Notes: generated from the sequence alone by a model not told the origin. 64,000 bases of DNA from Pseudovibrio sp947494035 (GCA_947494035.1 CANLTN010000022.1:6925-70924); one strand, 5' to 3'; positions 41,802 through 50,956 are shown, counted from the stretch's first letter. Made by a program: numbers and translations.

Positions 41802-42746
41802 ATGATCGATGTTTTACAACTGAGCCCTTATGCGCCTGACGAAATCAACGAGCAGCTGAAAAACCGCTTCTCGGTCGCCCGCTATTGGGAGCTTCAGCAG
41901 AATGACGCGCTTAAGGCCCGGGTTCTGCCAGATATTCGTATAGTCGCTACCAAGGGCGATTTCGGACTCTCGGGCGAGCTGATGGCGACCCTACCAAACC
42001 TTGAGATCATAGCCGTCTATGGGGCTGGCTTCGACAAGATTGATCTGGCACAGGCGCGCAAGCGTAACATCATCATCACAACCACACCGGACGCTCTCAC
42101 CGAAGCCGTCGCCGACCATGCCGTCGGCCTCGCACTGGCCTCGTCACGCCGGATTGCAGAGGGTGACCGCTTTATTCGCAACGGAGACTGGCTCACGCAA
42201 AAGCTCGGCATGGGGTACAGCCTGCGCGGCAAAACACTTGGCATCTTTGGCTACGGGCGCATTGGCAAAAAAACTGCGGAGATTCTGGGCGGCGCATTTG
42301 GGATGAACGTCTTGTATTGTGACCACCATGCCAACCCCAAACAAGACAAGCAAAACCGTGCCACACCTTTGGAACTGGCAAAAGATTCCGATGTATTCCT
42401 CATCGCGGCACCGGGCAGTCTTGAGACAGAGAACATAATTGACCGTGAGGTCATGGAGGCACTGGGCCCCAACGGCTTACTCATCAACATCGCCCGTGGT
42501 TCACTGGTCAACATGCCGGACCTGATCAAAGCCCTTGAAAACAGAAAACTTGGTGCTGCCGCGCTTGATGTTTTTCCCGATGAACCCAACGTGCCCGATC
42601 AGCTAATCACATCCCCCTTCACAACCCTGACTCCACACATCGCAAGTGCCACAGTCGAAACCAGACTGGAAATGGGACGCCAGATGATGCTCAGCATCGC
42701 ATTCTGGCAGGAAAAGAAAGAGGCCTACAACCAGCTCCAGTTCTGA
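41802..42746 (+). CDS. D-isomer-specific 2-hydroxyacid dehydrogenase (glyoxylate/hydroxypyruvate reductase-like)
   Basis: A 314-residue NAD(P)-dependent reductase of 2-oxo acids. Nucleotide-binding loop 'LGIFGYGRIGKKTAEI' near residues 145-160, catalytic Arg in 'INIARGSLVNMPDL', Glu in the 'ALDVFPDEPNVP' segment and catalytic His in 'TLTPHIASATVETR'. The start is taken as ATG 41802 (MIDVLQLSPYAPDE); an in-frame TTG at 41763 is possible. The ribosome-binding site is weak. A hydroxypyruvate or glyoxylate role is inferred from overall similarity. Confidence 0.87.
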   Translation: MIDVLQLSPYAPDEINEQLKNRFSVARYWELQQNDALKARVLPDIRIVATKGDFGLSGELMATLPNLEIIAVYGAGFDKIDLAQARKRNIIITTTPDALTEAVADHAVGLALASSRRIAEGDRFIRNGDWLTQKLGMGYSLRGKTLGIFGYGRIGKKTAEILGGAFGMNVLYCDHHANPKQDKQNRATPLELAKDSDVFLIAAPGSLETENIIDREVMEALGPNGLLINIARGSLVNMPDLIKALENRKLGAAALDVFPDEPNVPDQLITSPFTTLTPHIASATVETRLEMGRQMMLSIAFWQEKKEAYNQLQF

Positions 42747-42786
42747 CCCCACCAGAAACACTTCCAGCATTGAGATGCCACTGCAA

Positions 42787-43755
42787 TTACTCGGGACGAG
42801 GCTCGTCCCAGAGGTTTTCCCAAGTGTAAGGACTGCCGGGCAGGAAGTAAGAGGAATTGCCGGTCGCCCGCCGAAGTTTCTTGTCCAACTGCGCGATACG
42901 CGCCATATCATGCTCATCAAGGTCATACTCAAGCGCAGCGATGTTCTCCGCCATACGCTCTGAGTTACCGGATTTCGGCACCACAATAATGCCGTTCTGA
43001 ATTGACCACTTCAATGCGACCTGAGCTGGTGTTGCACCATGCTTCTCGGCAATTTCCACAATCACTGGATGGGTCAGAACCACATCCGTCTTCTTTGAGG
43101 CAGGCAAATCAGCAGGAACACCCCGTGCAAGCGGGAAAAACGCGGTCAGCGCGATGTTGTTATGCAAGCAATAGGAGCGCAAATCATTCTGTTGGAAGAA
43201 GGGATGCAGCTCAACCTGATTGACTGCCGGAGCAACCCTCGCCTCCATAATGAGATCATCCAGCTTCTGGGCGCTAAAATTGGAGACACCAATCGTGTTT
43301 ACCGAACCATCATCAAAACAATCTTCCAGCACCCGCCATGTATCCATCAGGGGAACCTCGTCCAGCGTGAGATAATCCTCAGCGCTTCGAGGCTTCAGCA
43401 CACCTTTCCTCAAAGCCACCGGCCAATGCATCAGGTAGAGGTCCAGATAATCCACCTGCAAGTCAGCAAGAGACTTCTCGAGTCCCTCTCTCACATCCTC
43501 AGGTTTATGAAAGCTGTTCCAAAGCTTGGAGGTGATGAAGAGGTCACTGCGCTTGATGCCATCTTCCTTCATCACATCTGCGATAGCCTGACCAATCTCA
43601 GCTTCATTGCCGTACATGAACGCGCAATCGAAATGGCGATACCCAGCCTTCAACGCTGCACGAACCGCAGGATAGGTCTCACCCTCTGCAAAGCCCACCG
43701 TCCCAAGGCCGATCATTGGCATCTTGTAGCCGGTAGAAAGCGTCTTTGATCGCAT
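42787..43755 (-). CDS. Aldo/keto reductase
   Basis: A 322-residue NADPH-dependent oxidoreductase with the AKR catalytic tetrad: Asp and Tyr in 'HFDCAFMYGNEAEIG' near residues 42-56, Lys in 'LFITSKLWNSF' near 77, and His in 'LDLYLMHWPVAL' near 110. The C-terminal NADPH phosphate-binding 'VVPKSGNSERMAENI' is present. Start ATG 43755 with AGGGG upstream. Convergent with the 2-hydroxyacid dehydrogenase. Confidence 0.9.
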   Translation of the reverse strand: MRSKTLSTGYKMPMIGLGTVGFAEGETYPAVRAALKAGYRHFDCAFMYGNEAEIGQAIADVMKEDGIKRSDLFITSKLWNSFHKPEDVREGLEKSLADLQVDYLDLYLMHWPVALRKGVLKPRSAEDYLTLDEVPLMDTWRVLEDCFDDGSVNTIGVSNFSAQKLDDLIMEARVAPAVNQVELHPFFQQNDLRSYCLHNNIALTAFFPLARGVPADLPASKKTDVVLTHPVIVEIAEKHGATPAQVALKWSIQNGIIVVPKSGNSERMAENIAALEYDLDEHDMARIAQLDKKLRRATGNSSYFLPGSPYTWENLWDEPRPE

Positions 43756-43773
43756 GATATCCCCTGTCGTCTC

Positions 43774-43807
43774 AAAAAACCTTCCAGCACATGCCGGAAG
43801 GTTTTCT
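43774..43807. terminator. Strong hairpin with T-run on the minus strand, upstream of the aldo/keto reductase
   Basis: AACCTTCC pairs with GGAAGGTT around a 10-base loop. On the minus strand it is followed by TTTTTT, on the plus strand by TTTTCTT. It lies upstream of the reductase start, so on the minus strand it would end an unannotated transcript from the 43.8-44.1 kb gap. Confidence 0.6.
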
Positions 43808-44150
43808 TATAACGTATTCAGCAGCAGATAAAGACCACAAGGCCTGGTCTCATCTTGCCTCCGAAGCGAACCCTTAAGCCACGTATTTGCTAAGCACCTC
43901 AAAAGCAGCCACTTAACGCGCGAGGTCTCCATCGAGCCATTGCTCCAACGCGCATTTCTGCATGGGTTGCGCTGTGTTTATTGATTACAATCCAGAGTGA
44001 GGCACAAGAGTTCTGAGCAATGGTATTTGCTCACTTCATCCGATAAGAAAACATTGATTAAAAGTAATCTGTAGAATATTGACTTATATCAATGTACCCT
44101 AGAACTGGGGACTTTACGCCAAATCACGTAAAACGCGGGGAGCTTAACAC
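43808..44150. other. Divergent region between the aldo/keto reductase and the FNR-like gene
   Basis: No gene is seen. It holds an FNR box at 44079-44092 and, on the minus strand, a stretch that would end at the terminator at 43774-43807. A small minus-strand RNA is possible but unproven. Confidence 0.35.
44079..44092. promoter_or_regulatory. FNR-type binding site
   Basis: TTGACTTATATCAA matches the FNR/ANR consensus TTGATN4ATCAA at 9 of 10 fixed positions. It lies 58 bp before the FNR-like gene start, suiting autoregulation, and could also serve a divergent transcript. Confidence 0.75.
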
Positions 44151-44918
44151 ATGTCGGGGACAACCCCTCCAAAGATAGTGTCATCACCTGACCAACTTTC
44201 TTTTGAGTGTGTTCAGAAATCCTGCGGATTTGAGGGCGAAGAGTGCATCTGCCGCCCAATGCATTTTCATTTTGACAAAGCTGAATTACGCTCCGCCAGA
44301 ACCATCGAATTGAACGATGGAGACCAGCTCGCGCCGGAAGATTTTTCAGAGCCTGTCGTCTTTGCAGTTCTCAATGGTGTAATCGCTGTTGAGAGCCACC
44401 TAAGTGATGGCCGCCGCTCTCTGCTCACGCTCCGCTTCCCGGGCGAATATCTGGACATGAACCGCGCCGATCGGCATGCATCAGGTGAAGTCGTCGCACT
44501 CGCGCCTACAAGTGTGAAGCTCGTTCCGCGTGGTATCTTTGAAGAACTGCTTCTAAAGGATGCCAATCTGCGCCGCATCTATTGGCGTCGGTCCACCGAC
44601 ATCATGCACCAGCAGTTCGACCATTCCTCTGATCTGGGCAAGAAGACCCCGGCAGAACGCATGGCCTCGTTTATCTTCGAGCTGCGTAACCGCCTGAGCA
44701 TTCCGCGTTTTGTAGAGGAATTCACACTCCCGATCTCAAGGCAGTCCATCGCGGATTACCTCGGCCTGCGTGCTGAAACCGTAAGCCGTGTTCTCAAAGG
44801 TCTGGAGAAAGAAGGCGCAGTCAAGCTGATCGGCAAGCACAAGATCGCAATTCTCGACTTTAAAGGCCTGCGCATGATCGCCAACGGCGCACGCCCACGC
44901 CTGTCCAATCACCGCTGA
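44151..44918 (+). CDS. Crp/Fnr-family regulator with an N-terminal four-cysteine cluster
   Basis: A 255-residue regulator with a cyclic-nucleotide-like beta-roll (about 45-150), a dimer helix and a C-terminal winged helix with 'SRQSIADYLGLRAETVSRVL' near residues 199-218. E..SR type recognition residues ('AETVSRVLKGLE') match FNR DNA specificity. All four cysteines are at the N-terminus: Cys 20, 25, 32 and 34; none is found later. FNR normally uses three N-terminal cysteines plus one central, so the cluster arrangement is unusual. An oxygen-sensing Fe-S role is inferred. ATG 44151 has GGGGAG upstream. Confidence 0.85.
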   Translation: MSGTTPPKIVSSPDQLSFECVQKSCGFEGEECICRPMHFHFDKAELRSARTIELNDGDQLAPEDFSEPVVFAVLNGVIAVESHLSDGRRSLLTLRFPGEYLDMNRADRHASGEVVALAPTSVKLVPRGIFEELLLKDANLRRIYWRRSTDIMHQQFDHSSDLGKKTPAERMASFIFELRNRLSIPRFVEEFTLPISRQSIADYLGLRAETVSRVLKGLEKEGAVKLIGKHKIAILDFKGLRMIANGARPRLSNHR

Positions 44919-45025
44919 TCAATCGTTGCGGCACTAAGAGCTGGTAAACACACAAGCTCTTCCAAGCTCCCCTCACCTTCTACAGCATGAACGAGCGCAG
45001 TGATCTCGCCACAGCAGACGCTGGA

Positions 45026-46174
45026 TCAAACCACCATCTCTTCAACACCAACCAGCTCAAAAGAACCCAGCGGAGTTTCCACCCCGTTGAGCAACACAGC
45101 CAACCTGTGCTCACCCTCATAATACCGGCGTGTCGTAATTGGCCTAATGTTATGCTGCCCCGCAACTCTGATCGTCTCTCCGGCTTTCAACGTTCCACGC
45201 TTCAACTTAAACACCTTTGGCGCCAGCTTTCCGTTGGCTTTGCGGTGGTACACAATGAAGTCCAGCATGAAGGAACTCGCCTTGTCCGATGAGTTCTCAA
45301 TCTCCACTGAGAACCCCAGCTTCGACCCAAACTCCACCCGATTATCTCTCAAGGTCCCCGAAACCACTTTCACATGCTCCGGGTCATACCCCAGCACCGC
45401 AAGGCTCGGCAGGTGCGCCGCCTTCACATTACTCCGCAACGCATGACGCACCAGCCGCTCTCTCCGTACAGAAGGCTTTTCAAGCCACCGTCCGCAAACC
45501 TCAGCGACCAAATCCGGATGATCCTTGGAAATATCGTTGAGATGATTAGCAACGGAACGGCGCACATACTCAGTCTCGTCATCCTTGAGCTTCTCCAATA
45601 GCGGTAGGCACTTCTCCGGTGCCTCAATGAACCCCTTCAGCCGAAGCCCCCACGGCAGTCGTGGCCGTGTCCCTTCAGAAACAAGCCGCCGCAGATGCGC
45701 GCTCTCATCCTCGGCCCATTCAGTCAGAAGAGCCATGGCTTCCGCCTCATAACGCTCAATGAAAGGCCGAATAGCAAACTCGGCTGAAAACCGGCAGGTC
45801 ATCTCCTTCATGGCGGACATAGAAAGCTCAAAATCCTCCAGACCATAAAGCAGCACATAGTCCGTAAACGGCATGGTTATGAAGCCGGAAAGCCCATTGG
45901 CCTGACTATCCCACACCGGCTCGTCATCCATAGCCAGCGGCGGCGAAAGCGTAGCCTGCATAATCTTCAGCGCGTCTGTATAGTCCTCAGGCAGATGCCG
46001 CCGCAAACAGCGAGCCAGATGGAACGACCGTTCCTTCAACTCCAGATCACTCAAGCCACCCATTGCGTCAACAACGAAGCCAGCGGAATCAAAATCGGAA
46101 TGAACCTCTGCTAACGCAGAGGCCATCCGTTCAATCGCGGCTTGATTAAATAACTCTTTGAAAGGTTCAGCCAT
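45026..46174 (-). CDS. DNA alkylation repair (AlkD-like HEAT-repeat) protein
   Basis: A 382-residue protein starting MAEPFKELFNQAAIERMA. It has ALK-like HEAT repeats ('ETEYVRRSVANHLNDISKDH' near 205-225 and 'RRERLVRHALRSNVKAAHLP') characteristic of AlkC/AlkD glycosylases that remove alkylated bases, followed by an Ig-like C-terminal region ('VEIENSSDKASSFMLDFIVY'), as in AlkC-type proteins. ATG 46174 is chosen over an upstream frame start at 46231. It overlaps the preceding small gene by 8 bp. Confidence 0.82.
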   Translation of the reverse strand: MAEPFKELFNQAAIERMASALAEVHSDFDSAGFVVDAMGGLSDLELKERSFHLARCLRRHLPEDYTDALKIMQATLSPPLAMDDEPVWDSQANGLSGFITMPFTDYVLLYGLEDFELSMSAMKEMTCRFSAEFAIRPFIERYEAEAMALLTEWAEDESAHLRRLVSEGTRPRLPWGLRLKGFIEAPEKCLPLLEKLKDDETEYVRRSVANHLNDISKDHPDLVAEVCGRWLEKPSVRRERLVRHALRSNVKAAHLPSLAVLGYDPEHVKVVSGTLRDNRVEFGSKLGFSVEIENSSDKASSFMLDFIVYHRKANGKLAPKVFKLKRGTLKAGETIRVAGQHNIRPITTRRYYEGEHRLAVLLNGVETPLGSFELVGVEEMVV

Positions 46175-46496
46175 ACGTACCCACCACCTTGAAGAACTCC
46201 ATCGCGCCCGCTTTGCGCGGCTGATGCTCACGGGCGTGGTCTAGCAGAGAAAAATAAGGCTGCGCCGCTTCATCCTGCCCTGCTGCTGCAACAGCTTCCT
46301 TGCAAGAACTGTCGTCCGCCCACACCACAATATCAGCATAAGCACCGTCTGCATGCTTTACCAGCGTGCGGCGTACAAAACCCTTCCGTCCATCCAGAAA
46401 CGCTTTCTGAAACTGATCAGAAGCCTCTAAAAGCTCCGCCTCGGTCTTGTTAGATAAGAGGTGAAACGCCGCAAATTCAACTACTTGATTGGTCAT
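46167..46496 (-). CDS. Small alpha/beta-barrel-like protein, function unknown
   Basis: A 109-residue protein starting MTNQVVEFAAFHLLSNKTEA. The pattern of a strand, 'LLEASDQFQKAFLDGRKGFV', then 'GAYADIVVWADDSSCKEAVA' looks like the dimeric ferredoxin-like fold of antibiotic-biosynthesis-monooxygenase-type proteins. No reaction is assigned. It overlaps the alkylation repair gene and is divergent from a WYL regulator, which probably controls the pair. Confidence 0.7.
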   Translation of the reverse strand: MTNQVVEFAAFHLLSNKTEAELLEASDQFQKAFLDGRKGFVRRTLVKHADGAYADIVVWADDSSCKEAVAAAGQDEAAQPYFSLLDHAREHQPRKAGAMEFFKVVGTYG

Positions 46497-46568
46497 CTTT
46501 ATTTTCCTGAAAAGTTTGGACGACCTGTTTGTATGGACAATTATGCCACTTAATGACATATTTCTTTA

Positions 46569-47327
46569 ATGAACAAACAAAGAAACGGGACAACAAGAGC
46601 AACAGCACTGAAACGCCTTGATCGGCTGGAGCAAATTGAGGCTCTGCTGAAATCTGGCGACTGCCCGACAACGCATGATTTGGCGGTTGAACTTGGGATT
46701 TCCCAGCGCACTCTGTTCCGTGATCTGGAACTGCTGCGCGAGCGAGGACTTCCCATCGAGGCGGATAAGGGCCGCGGCGGCGGCATTCGCCTTCAATCCC
46801 GCTGGGGTGTGGGCCGGCTCAAGCTGGAGTATAAAGAGGCAATTGATCTGCTCATCAGCCTCGCCATCGCAGAAAACATGCGCTCCCCACTCCTGCTGGC
46901 AAATCTCAAGCCCATCCGCAGAAAGCTCATCGCCTCATTCTCACCAGAGCTTCGGTCACGGGTCGACACGCTGAAATCCCGCATCTGGATTGGAGAAACA
47001 GCCTCTCTTTCCGTCTACGGCTCGTTTGAAGACATCGACAGCGAGGCCATGAGCCCGATCAACGAAGCATTCTTGATGAACAAGTGTATTCAGATCGAAT
47101 ACAGCGACCAGAACGACAACCTCTCCAACCGAACCATCGAGCCGCACTACCTTTTTCTGAGCTATCCAGTTTGGTACATCATGGCGTGGGACCACCTGCG
47201 CAACGCCGTCCGCACCTTCCGGCTTGACCGTATCAAACACGCCCATACGCTCGAAAAAAGCTTTGCCGTCAAATCTAAGCAGCCCTTTATAGACGCTATC
47301 GACGGTATAGAACCCTCAACGCCTTAA
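46569..47327 (+). CDS. WYL-domain transcriptional regulator
   Basis: A 252-residue regulator with an N-terminal HTH_11-type winged helix ('THDLAVELGISQRTLFRDLE' near residues 35-54) and a C-terminal WYL domain ('IQIEYSDQNDNLSNRTIEPH', 'LFLSYPVWYIMAWDHLRNAV' with W/Y residues in the WYL position). WYL domains bind nucleic acids or nucleotides and are linked to DNA-damage and defence responses. Divergent from the alkylation repair pair at 73 bp. Confidence 0.85.
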   Translation: MNKQRNGTTRATALKRLDRLEQIEALLKSGDCPTTHDLAVELGISQRTLFRDLELLRERGLPIEADKGRGGGIRLQSRWGVGRLKLEYKEAIDLLISLAIAENMRSPLLLANLKPIRRKLIASFSPELRSRVDTLKSRIWIGETASLSVYGSFEDIDSEAMSPINEAFLMNKCIQIEYSDQNDNLSNRTIEPHYLFLSYPVWYIMAWDHLRNAVRTFRLDRIKHAHTLEKSFAVKSKQPFIDAIDGIEPSTP

Positions 47328-47356
47328 ATGCTAACCCACTGCTATGACAGCGAAAA

Positions 47357-47390
47357 TTAAAGCCCAGCAGAACACTCCACCGGGCTTTAA
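47357..47390. terminator. Bidirectional terminator between convergent genes
   Basis: TTAAAGCCC (47357-47365) pairs perfectly with GGGCTTTAA (47382-47390) around a 16-base loop between the WYL regulator and the SnoaL-like gene. T-rich tails occur in both directions. Confidence 0.65.
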
Positions 47391-47394
47391 TGAT

Positions 47395-47868
47395 TTACTT
47401 CGTCGCTGCGAGCTGTGCGCCTAGTGCAGCAAGTTCTTCAACGTGCCAGAACTCCTGGATCTTACCGTCTTCAACGCGGTAAACCTCAAAACCGGCAATA
47501 TCAAAAGCATTACCATTGGCCTCAGCACCAAACAGGCCGTCGGTGTTGGTACCTGTATAACGCCAGTAAATCAGAACCTTGTCATCACCAATTGGCTCAA
47601 CCATACCAAGCTCGTGACGGGAGTCCGGCGCGCCTGCTGCCAGTGCCGTAAACGTACCAACCGCGGCCTGCTTGGCGTTTTGGCCCGGACGGCCATTGTG
47701 GTCTACCAGATCGTCCGCATAGAACTCAGCCAGCTTGGCTGGCTCAAACGGGCGGGTGTCCGCAACTTCATAGAATTTGCTCAAAAGATCAGTTGCTTCG
47801 GTCGCACCGGCAGCAACGGTTGAAAGAGCAAGAGCTGCTGCCGCAACAGCTGTCTTAAGTTTGTTCAT
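47395..47868 (-). CDS. Secreted SnoaL/NTF2-fold protein
   Basis: A 157-residue protein with a signal peptide (MNKLKTAVAAAALALSTVAA, cleavage likely after AGA near residue 22) and a SnoaL-like ester-cyclase fold: 'LAEFYADDLVDHNGRPGQ', 'PIGDDKVLIYWRYTGTNTDG' and 'FEVYRVEDGKIQEFWHVEE'. It is exported to the periplasm. Divergent from an HxlR regulator, and likely its target. Confidence 0.8.
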   Translation of the reverse strand: MNKLKTAVAAAALALSTVAAGATEATDLLSKFYEVADTRPFEPAKLAEFYADDLVDHNGRPGQNAKQAAVGTFTALAAGAPDSRHELGMVEPIGDDKVLIYWRYTGTNTDGLFGAEANGNAFDIAGFEVYRVEDGKIQEFWHVEELAALGAQLAATK

Positions 47869-47928
47869 TGGAGTGTTTCCCTTGATTTCATCAGTCAGGA
47901 TCCATATGAAACTACGGAAACAAAATAT

Positions 47929-47956
47929 CTAGTACGCACTATATTAGCAGCTAGTA
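47929..47956. promoter_or_regulatory. Direct-repeat operator candidate for HxlR
   Basis: CTAGTA occurs at 47929-47934 and at 47951-47956, 22 bp apart (two helical turns), with GTATAC and GGTACT nearby. The site lies between the divergent SnoaL-like and HxlR genes. Confidence 0.45.
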
Positions 47957-47977
47957 TACAAAAGGGTACTGCATACA

Positions 47978-48337
47978 ATGAGCGCAGACGACATCGACAC
48001 ACCCGGCGGTGCCTTCATCGGCTATAAGACTTGCCCGGTACGCCGAACACTTTCCATATTGAACGGAAAGTGGAAGCCATTGATAATATACGAGCTTTTA
48101 CCCGCCCCCTGTCGTTTTAACGAGCTGAAACGAAGACTACCCGGCGTCTCCCAACGCCTTCTGACAGCGCAGCTCAGAGCGCTTGAAGCGGATGGAATCG
48201 TGGACCGCAAAGTCATGGAAGTTGTCCCACCGCATGTGGAATACTCCCTTTCAGAGAAAGGCAGATCTCTGCATCCGGTCCTTCAGGCGATGGAAATATG
48301 GGGCGAGAACGAGATCAAGAACTTCCCGATCTCTTAA
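47978..48337 (+). CDS. HxlR-family transcriptional regulator
   Basis: A 119-residue winged-helix regulator. The family-conserved redox-sensing cysteine is in 'GYKTCPVRRTLSILNGKWKP' near residues 16-35, followed by 'ELLPAPCRFNELKRRLPGVS' and 'LTAQLRALEADGIVDRKVME'. HxlR proteins respond to aldehydes, quinones or redox stress. It is divergent from the exported SnoaL-like gene and its stop overlaps the convergent small membrane gene by 4 bp. Confidence 0.9.
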   Translation: MSADDIDTPGGAFIGYKTCPVRRTLSILNGKWKPLIIYELLPAPCRFNELKRRLPGVSQRLLTAQLRALEADGIVDRKVMEVVPPHVEYSLSEKGRSLHPVLQAMEIWGENEIKNFPIS

Positions 48338-48537
48338 TCCTTGCGCTCGTAATGATAGGTGATTTTCGGCTTATCTTTGCCGAACAGAATCTTAAGAATC
48401 ACAAGGGGAACCGTGATGGCAATGATAGCCAGCATCAAGCCGGAGGCCATCCCTATTACAAGGAGGATAAACGCCAGCAGAGCCATTGCGAACAGCAACG
48501 CAATCACGCGGCCGGTTATGTACTCCAGATACTTCAT
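48334..48537 (-). CDS. Small membrane protein of unknown function
   Basis: A 67-residue protein starting MKYLEYITGRVIALLFAM with two long hydrophobic segments and a charged C-terminus (GKDKPKITYHYERKD). ATG 48537 follows GGAGATGG; the in-frame start at 48603 is less likely. No family recognised. Confidence 0.55.
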   Translation of the reverse strand: MKYLEYITGRVIALLFAMALLAFILLVIGMASGLMLAIIAITVPLVILKILFGKDKPKITYHYERKD

Positions 48538-48705
48538 TATCACCATCTCCATGAAGCGCACCGCGCTGGTTTGCCTAAAAACCAGCGCCAATACTTCGCT
48601 CAAACGAGAGACTTTTGCTTGTCACGCACTCGCAAATGAACACAACCAGCATCAAGCCTATCGTTAGGGTACACTACCGAAAGATGGCGATGCAACTGAA
48701 GAAAA

Positions 48706-50859
48706 TCAAGCAGTCTCACGCTTTCTCGCCGCCAACTTGTCCCCGCTCTCCGCATTCAGATCAGCAAAGGTTCGGCCAGACGTAACCAGCTCCTCAAGCA
48801 GTTTCGCAGGCTGCCAGAAATAGGCATCTTCCTGTGCGTACGCTTTGATATTATTGAGGATTGTCTCGAGCCCGACCTCATCCGCATACTGCATCGGCCC
48901 GCCACGCCAGCGTGGGAAACCATAGCCGTAGATCAACGTCATATCCACGTCCAGTGGCCTCAGTGCAATGCCTTCTTCAACCACCTTTGCAGCCTCGTTC
49001 ACCATCGCCGCCATGTACCGATCAAGGATTTCCTCTTTTGCGATGGTTTGTGCGTTGATTTGTTTTTCTTTGCGTTCTTCTGTCAGAATTTCGAGAACAA
49101 CAGGGTTCGGCGTCCCCTTTCGCGCACCGTCCTCATAAACGTAAAACCCCTTGCCGGTTTTCTGCCCAAACCATCCTTTTTCACATATGCGGTCCGCAAA
49201 TGTGAAAAAGCGCTCATGTGGATCAAGCGTTGCCGCTTTCCGCTTACGAGTCGCCCAGCCAATATCGAGACCCGCCAGATCAGCCACTGCATACGGGCCC
49301 ATCGGGAAGCCAAACTCCAGCATCACCTCGTCCACCTCATACGGAGTAGAGCCATCAACCACGACCGCATCAGCCGCGGTGCGGTACGTTGCCAGAATGC
49401 GGTTGCCAATGAAGCCATCACAAACACCAGCCCGAACAGCAACCTTGCGCATAATCTTGCCAAGCTGGAAGCCGGTGGCAATCACGTCTGGCGCAGTCTT
49501 GTCTGCAACAACCACCTCCAGCAGTTTCATGATGTGCGCAGGCGAGAAGAAATGCAGGCCGATCACATCTTGCGGGCGCTTGGTCACCGCAGCAATCGCA
49601 TTCACATCAAGATACGAGGTGTTGGTTGCCAAAACGGCACCGTCCTTACAAACCTCATCCAGCTTCTGGAACACCTGCTTCTTCACATCGATGTCTTCAA
49701 ACACCGCCTCAATAACCAGATCAGCCTCAGACAGGGAGGCATAGTCCGTGCTCAATGACAGTGCCTCTGCAAAGATCCGCTGTTCCTGCTCGCCAGAAAG
49801 CTTGCCCTTCTTCACAGCACCGCCAATGTTTGCAGCAATAGTCGCCTTGGCACGGCCAAGAGCTTCCTCATCCCGCTCAATCAGCGTAACGGAAAGCCCG
49901 TTCATCAGAGCGCCAGTTGCAATGCCAGCGCCCATCGTACCGCCACCAATCACGCCGATAGACTTGATCTCACGCGGTGCAACGCCTTCAATTTCAGGAA
50001 GCTTTCCAAGCGCACGATCCGCGAAGAAAGCATGGGCCAGAGCGCGGTGCTGAGCCGAGTTCTTCAGCTCCATAAACATCTCACGCTCTTTTTCCATTCC
50101 CTCGGCAAAACTGGTTTGGCTTGCAACCTCAATGGCTTCAACACACACCACCGGAGACTTCTGCCCCCGTGCCCGTTTGGTCACCTCAGCCTTGGCCATC
50201 GCAAACATCTGAGGGTCAACAGCAGGCGCAACCAGCTCGGAACAGCGGCGCAGTGGCAAACCATCATCGATCACAGTGCGCGCAAACGCCAGACCTGCCG
50301 CAACCGCATCAGCTTCCTCGCTCACCTCATCCAGAATGCCAGCAGCTTTGGCATCCGCAGCGCTGATCGGCGCGCCACTCGGGATCATCTCCAGCGCCTT
50401 CTGGTAGCCAGCCAAACGCGGCAAGCGCTGCGTTCCACCAGCACCCGGAATAATGCCCAGATGCACTTCAGGCAGACCAACCTTGGCCCCCTTCACCCCA
50501 ACGCGGAAGTGACAACCCAGCGCAACCTCAAGCCCACCGCCCAGCGCAACACCATGAATGGCGGCAATCACAGGCTTGGAGCAGGCTTCAATCTGGTCAA
50601 TGACATCAGGTAGATGCGGCTCGGTGGCAGGCTGTTTAAACTCGCGGATATCCGCGCCGGCGATAAATACCTTGCCAACCCCAACGATCACCGCAGCCTT
50701 CGCCGCATCGTCTTCCTCAAACTGTTTGATACGCGCCACCAAATCCTGCCGGATCGCCAAAGACAATGCATTCACAGGCGGATTGCTTACGGTCATCACC
50801 GCAACATCACCGCGCAATTCGTAGGAAACCTGACCTGATGATTTAAATGAAGAAGACAC
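48706..50859 (-). CDS. Bifunctional enoyl-CoA hydratase / 3-hydroxyacyl-CoA dehydrogenase (FadJ/FadB type)
   Basis: A 717-residue beta-oxidation enzyme. The N-terminal crotonase half has 'VFIAGADIREF', 'IHGVALGGGLEVALGCHFRV' and 'LGIIPGAGGTQRLPRLAGYQ'; the middle has the NAD-binding 'IGVIGGGTMGAGIATGALMN', and the C-terminal domains have 'VIGLHFFSPAHIMKLLEVVV' with the catalytic His. It hydrates and oxidises acyl-CoA intermediates. It starts with GTG 50859 after GGGGAG. No thiolase partner is adjacent in the window. Confidence 0.92.
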   Translation of the reverse strand: MSSSFKSSGQVSYELRGDVAVMTVSNPPVNALSLAIRQDLVARIKQFEEDDAAKAAVIVGVGKVFIAGADIREFKQPATEPHLPDVIDQIEACSKPVIAAIHGVALGGGLEVALGCHFRVGVKGAKVGLPEVHLGIIPGAGGTQRLPRLAGYQKALEMIPSGAPISAADAKAAGILDEVSEEADAVAAGLAFARTVIDDGLPLRRCSELVAPAVDPQMFAMAKAEVTKRARGQKSPVVCVEAIEVASQTSFAEGMEKEREMFMELKNSAQHRALAHAFFADRALGKLPEIEGVAPREIKSIGVIGGGTMGAGIATGALMNGLSVTLIERDEEALGRAKATIAANIGGAVKKGKLSGEQEQRIFAEALSLSTDYASLSEADLVIEAVFEDIDVKKQVFQKLDEVCKDGAVLATNTSYLDVNAIAAVTKRPQDVIGLHFFSPAHIMKLLEVVVADKTAPDVIATGFQLGKIMRKVAVRAGVCDGFIGNRILATYRTAADAVVVDGSTPYEVDEVMLEFGFPMGPYAVADLAGLDIGWATRKRKAATLDPHERFFTFADRICEKGWFGQKTGKGFYVYEDGARKGTPNPVVLEILTEERKEKQINAQTIAKEEILDRYMAAMVNEAAKVVEEGIALRPLDVDMTLIYGYGFPRWRGGPMQYADEVGLETILNNIKAYAQEDAYFWQPAKLLEELVTSGRTFADLNAESGDKLAARKRETA

Positions 50860-50956
50860 TCGAAACTCCCCAAGGCAAAGCGCAGTTCACCGCCGCACTA
50901 TCATTCGCAATTCCGCGTAGTTTAACAGCGCAATACCGGAATTCCAGAGGTAAAAT

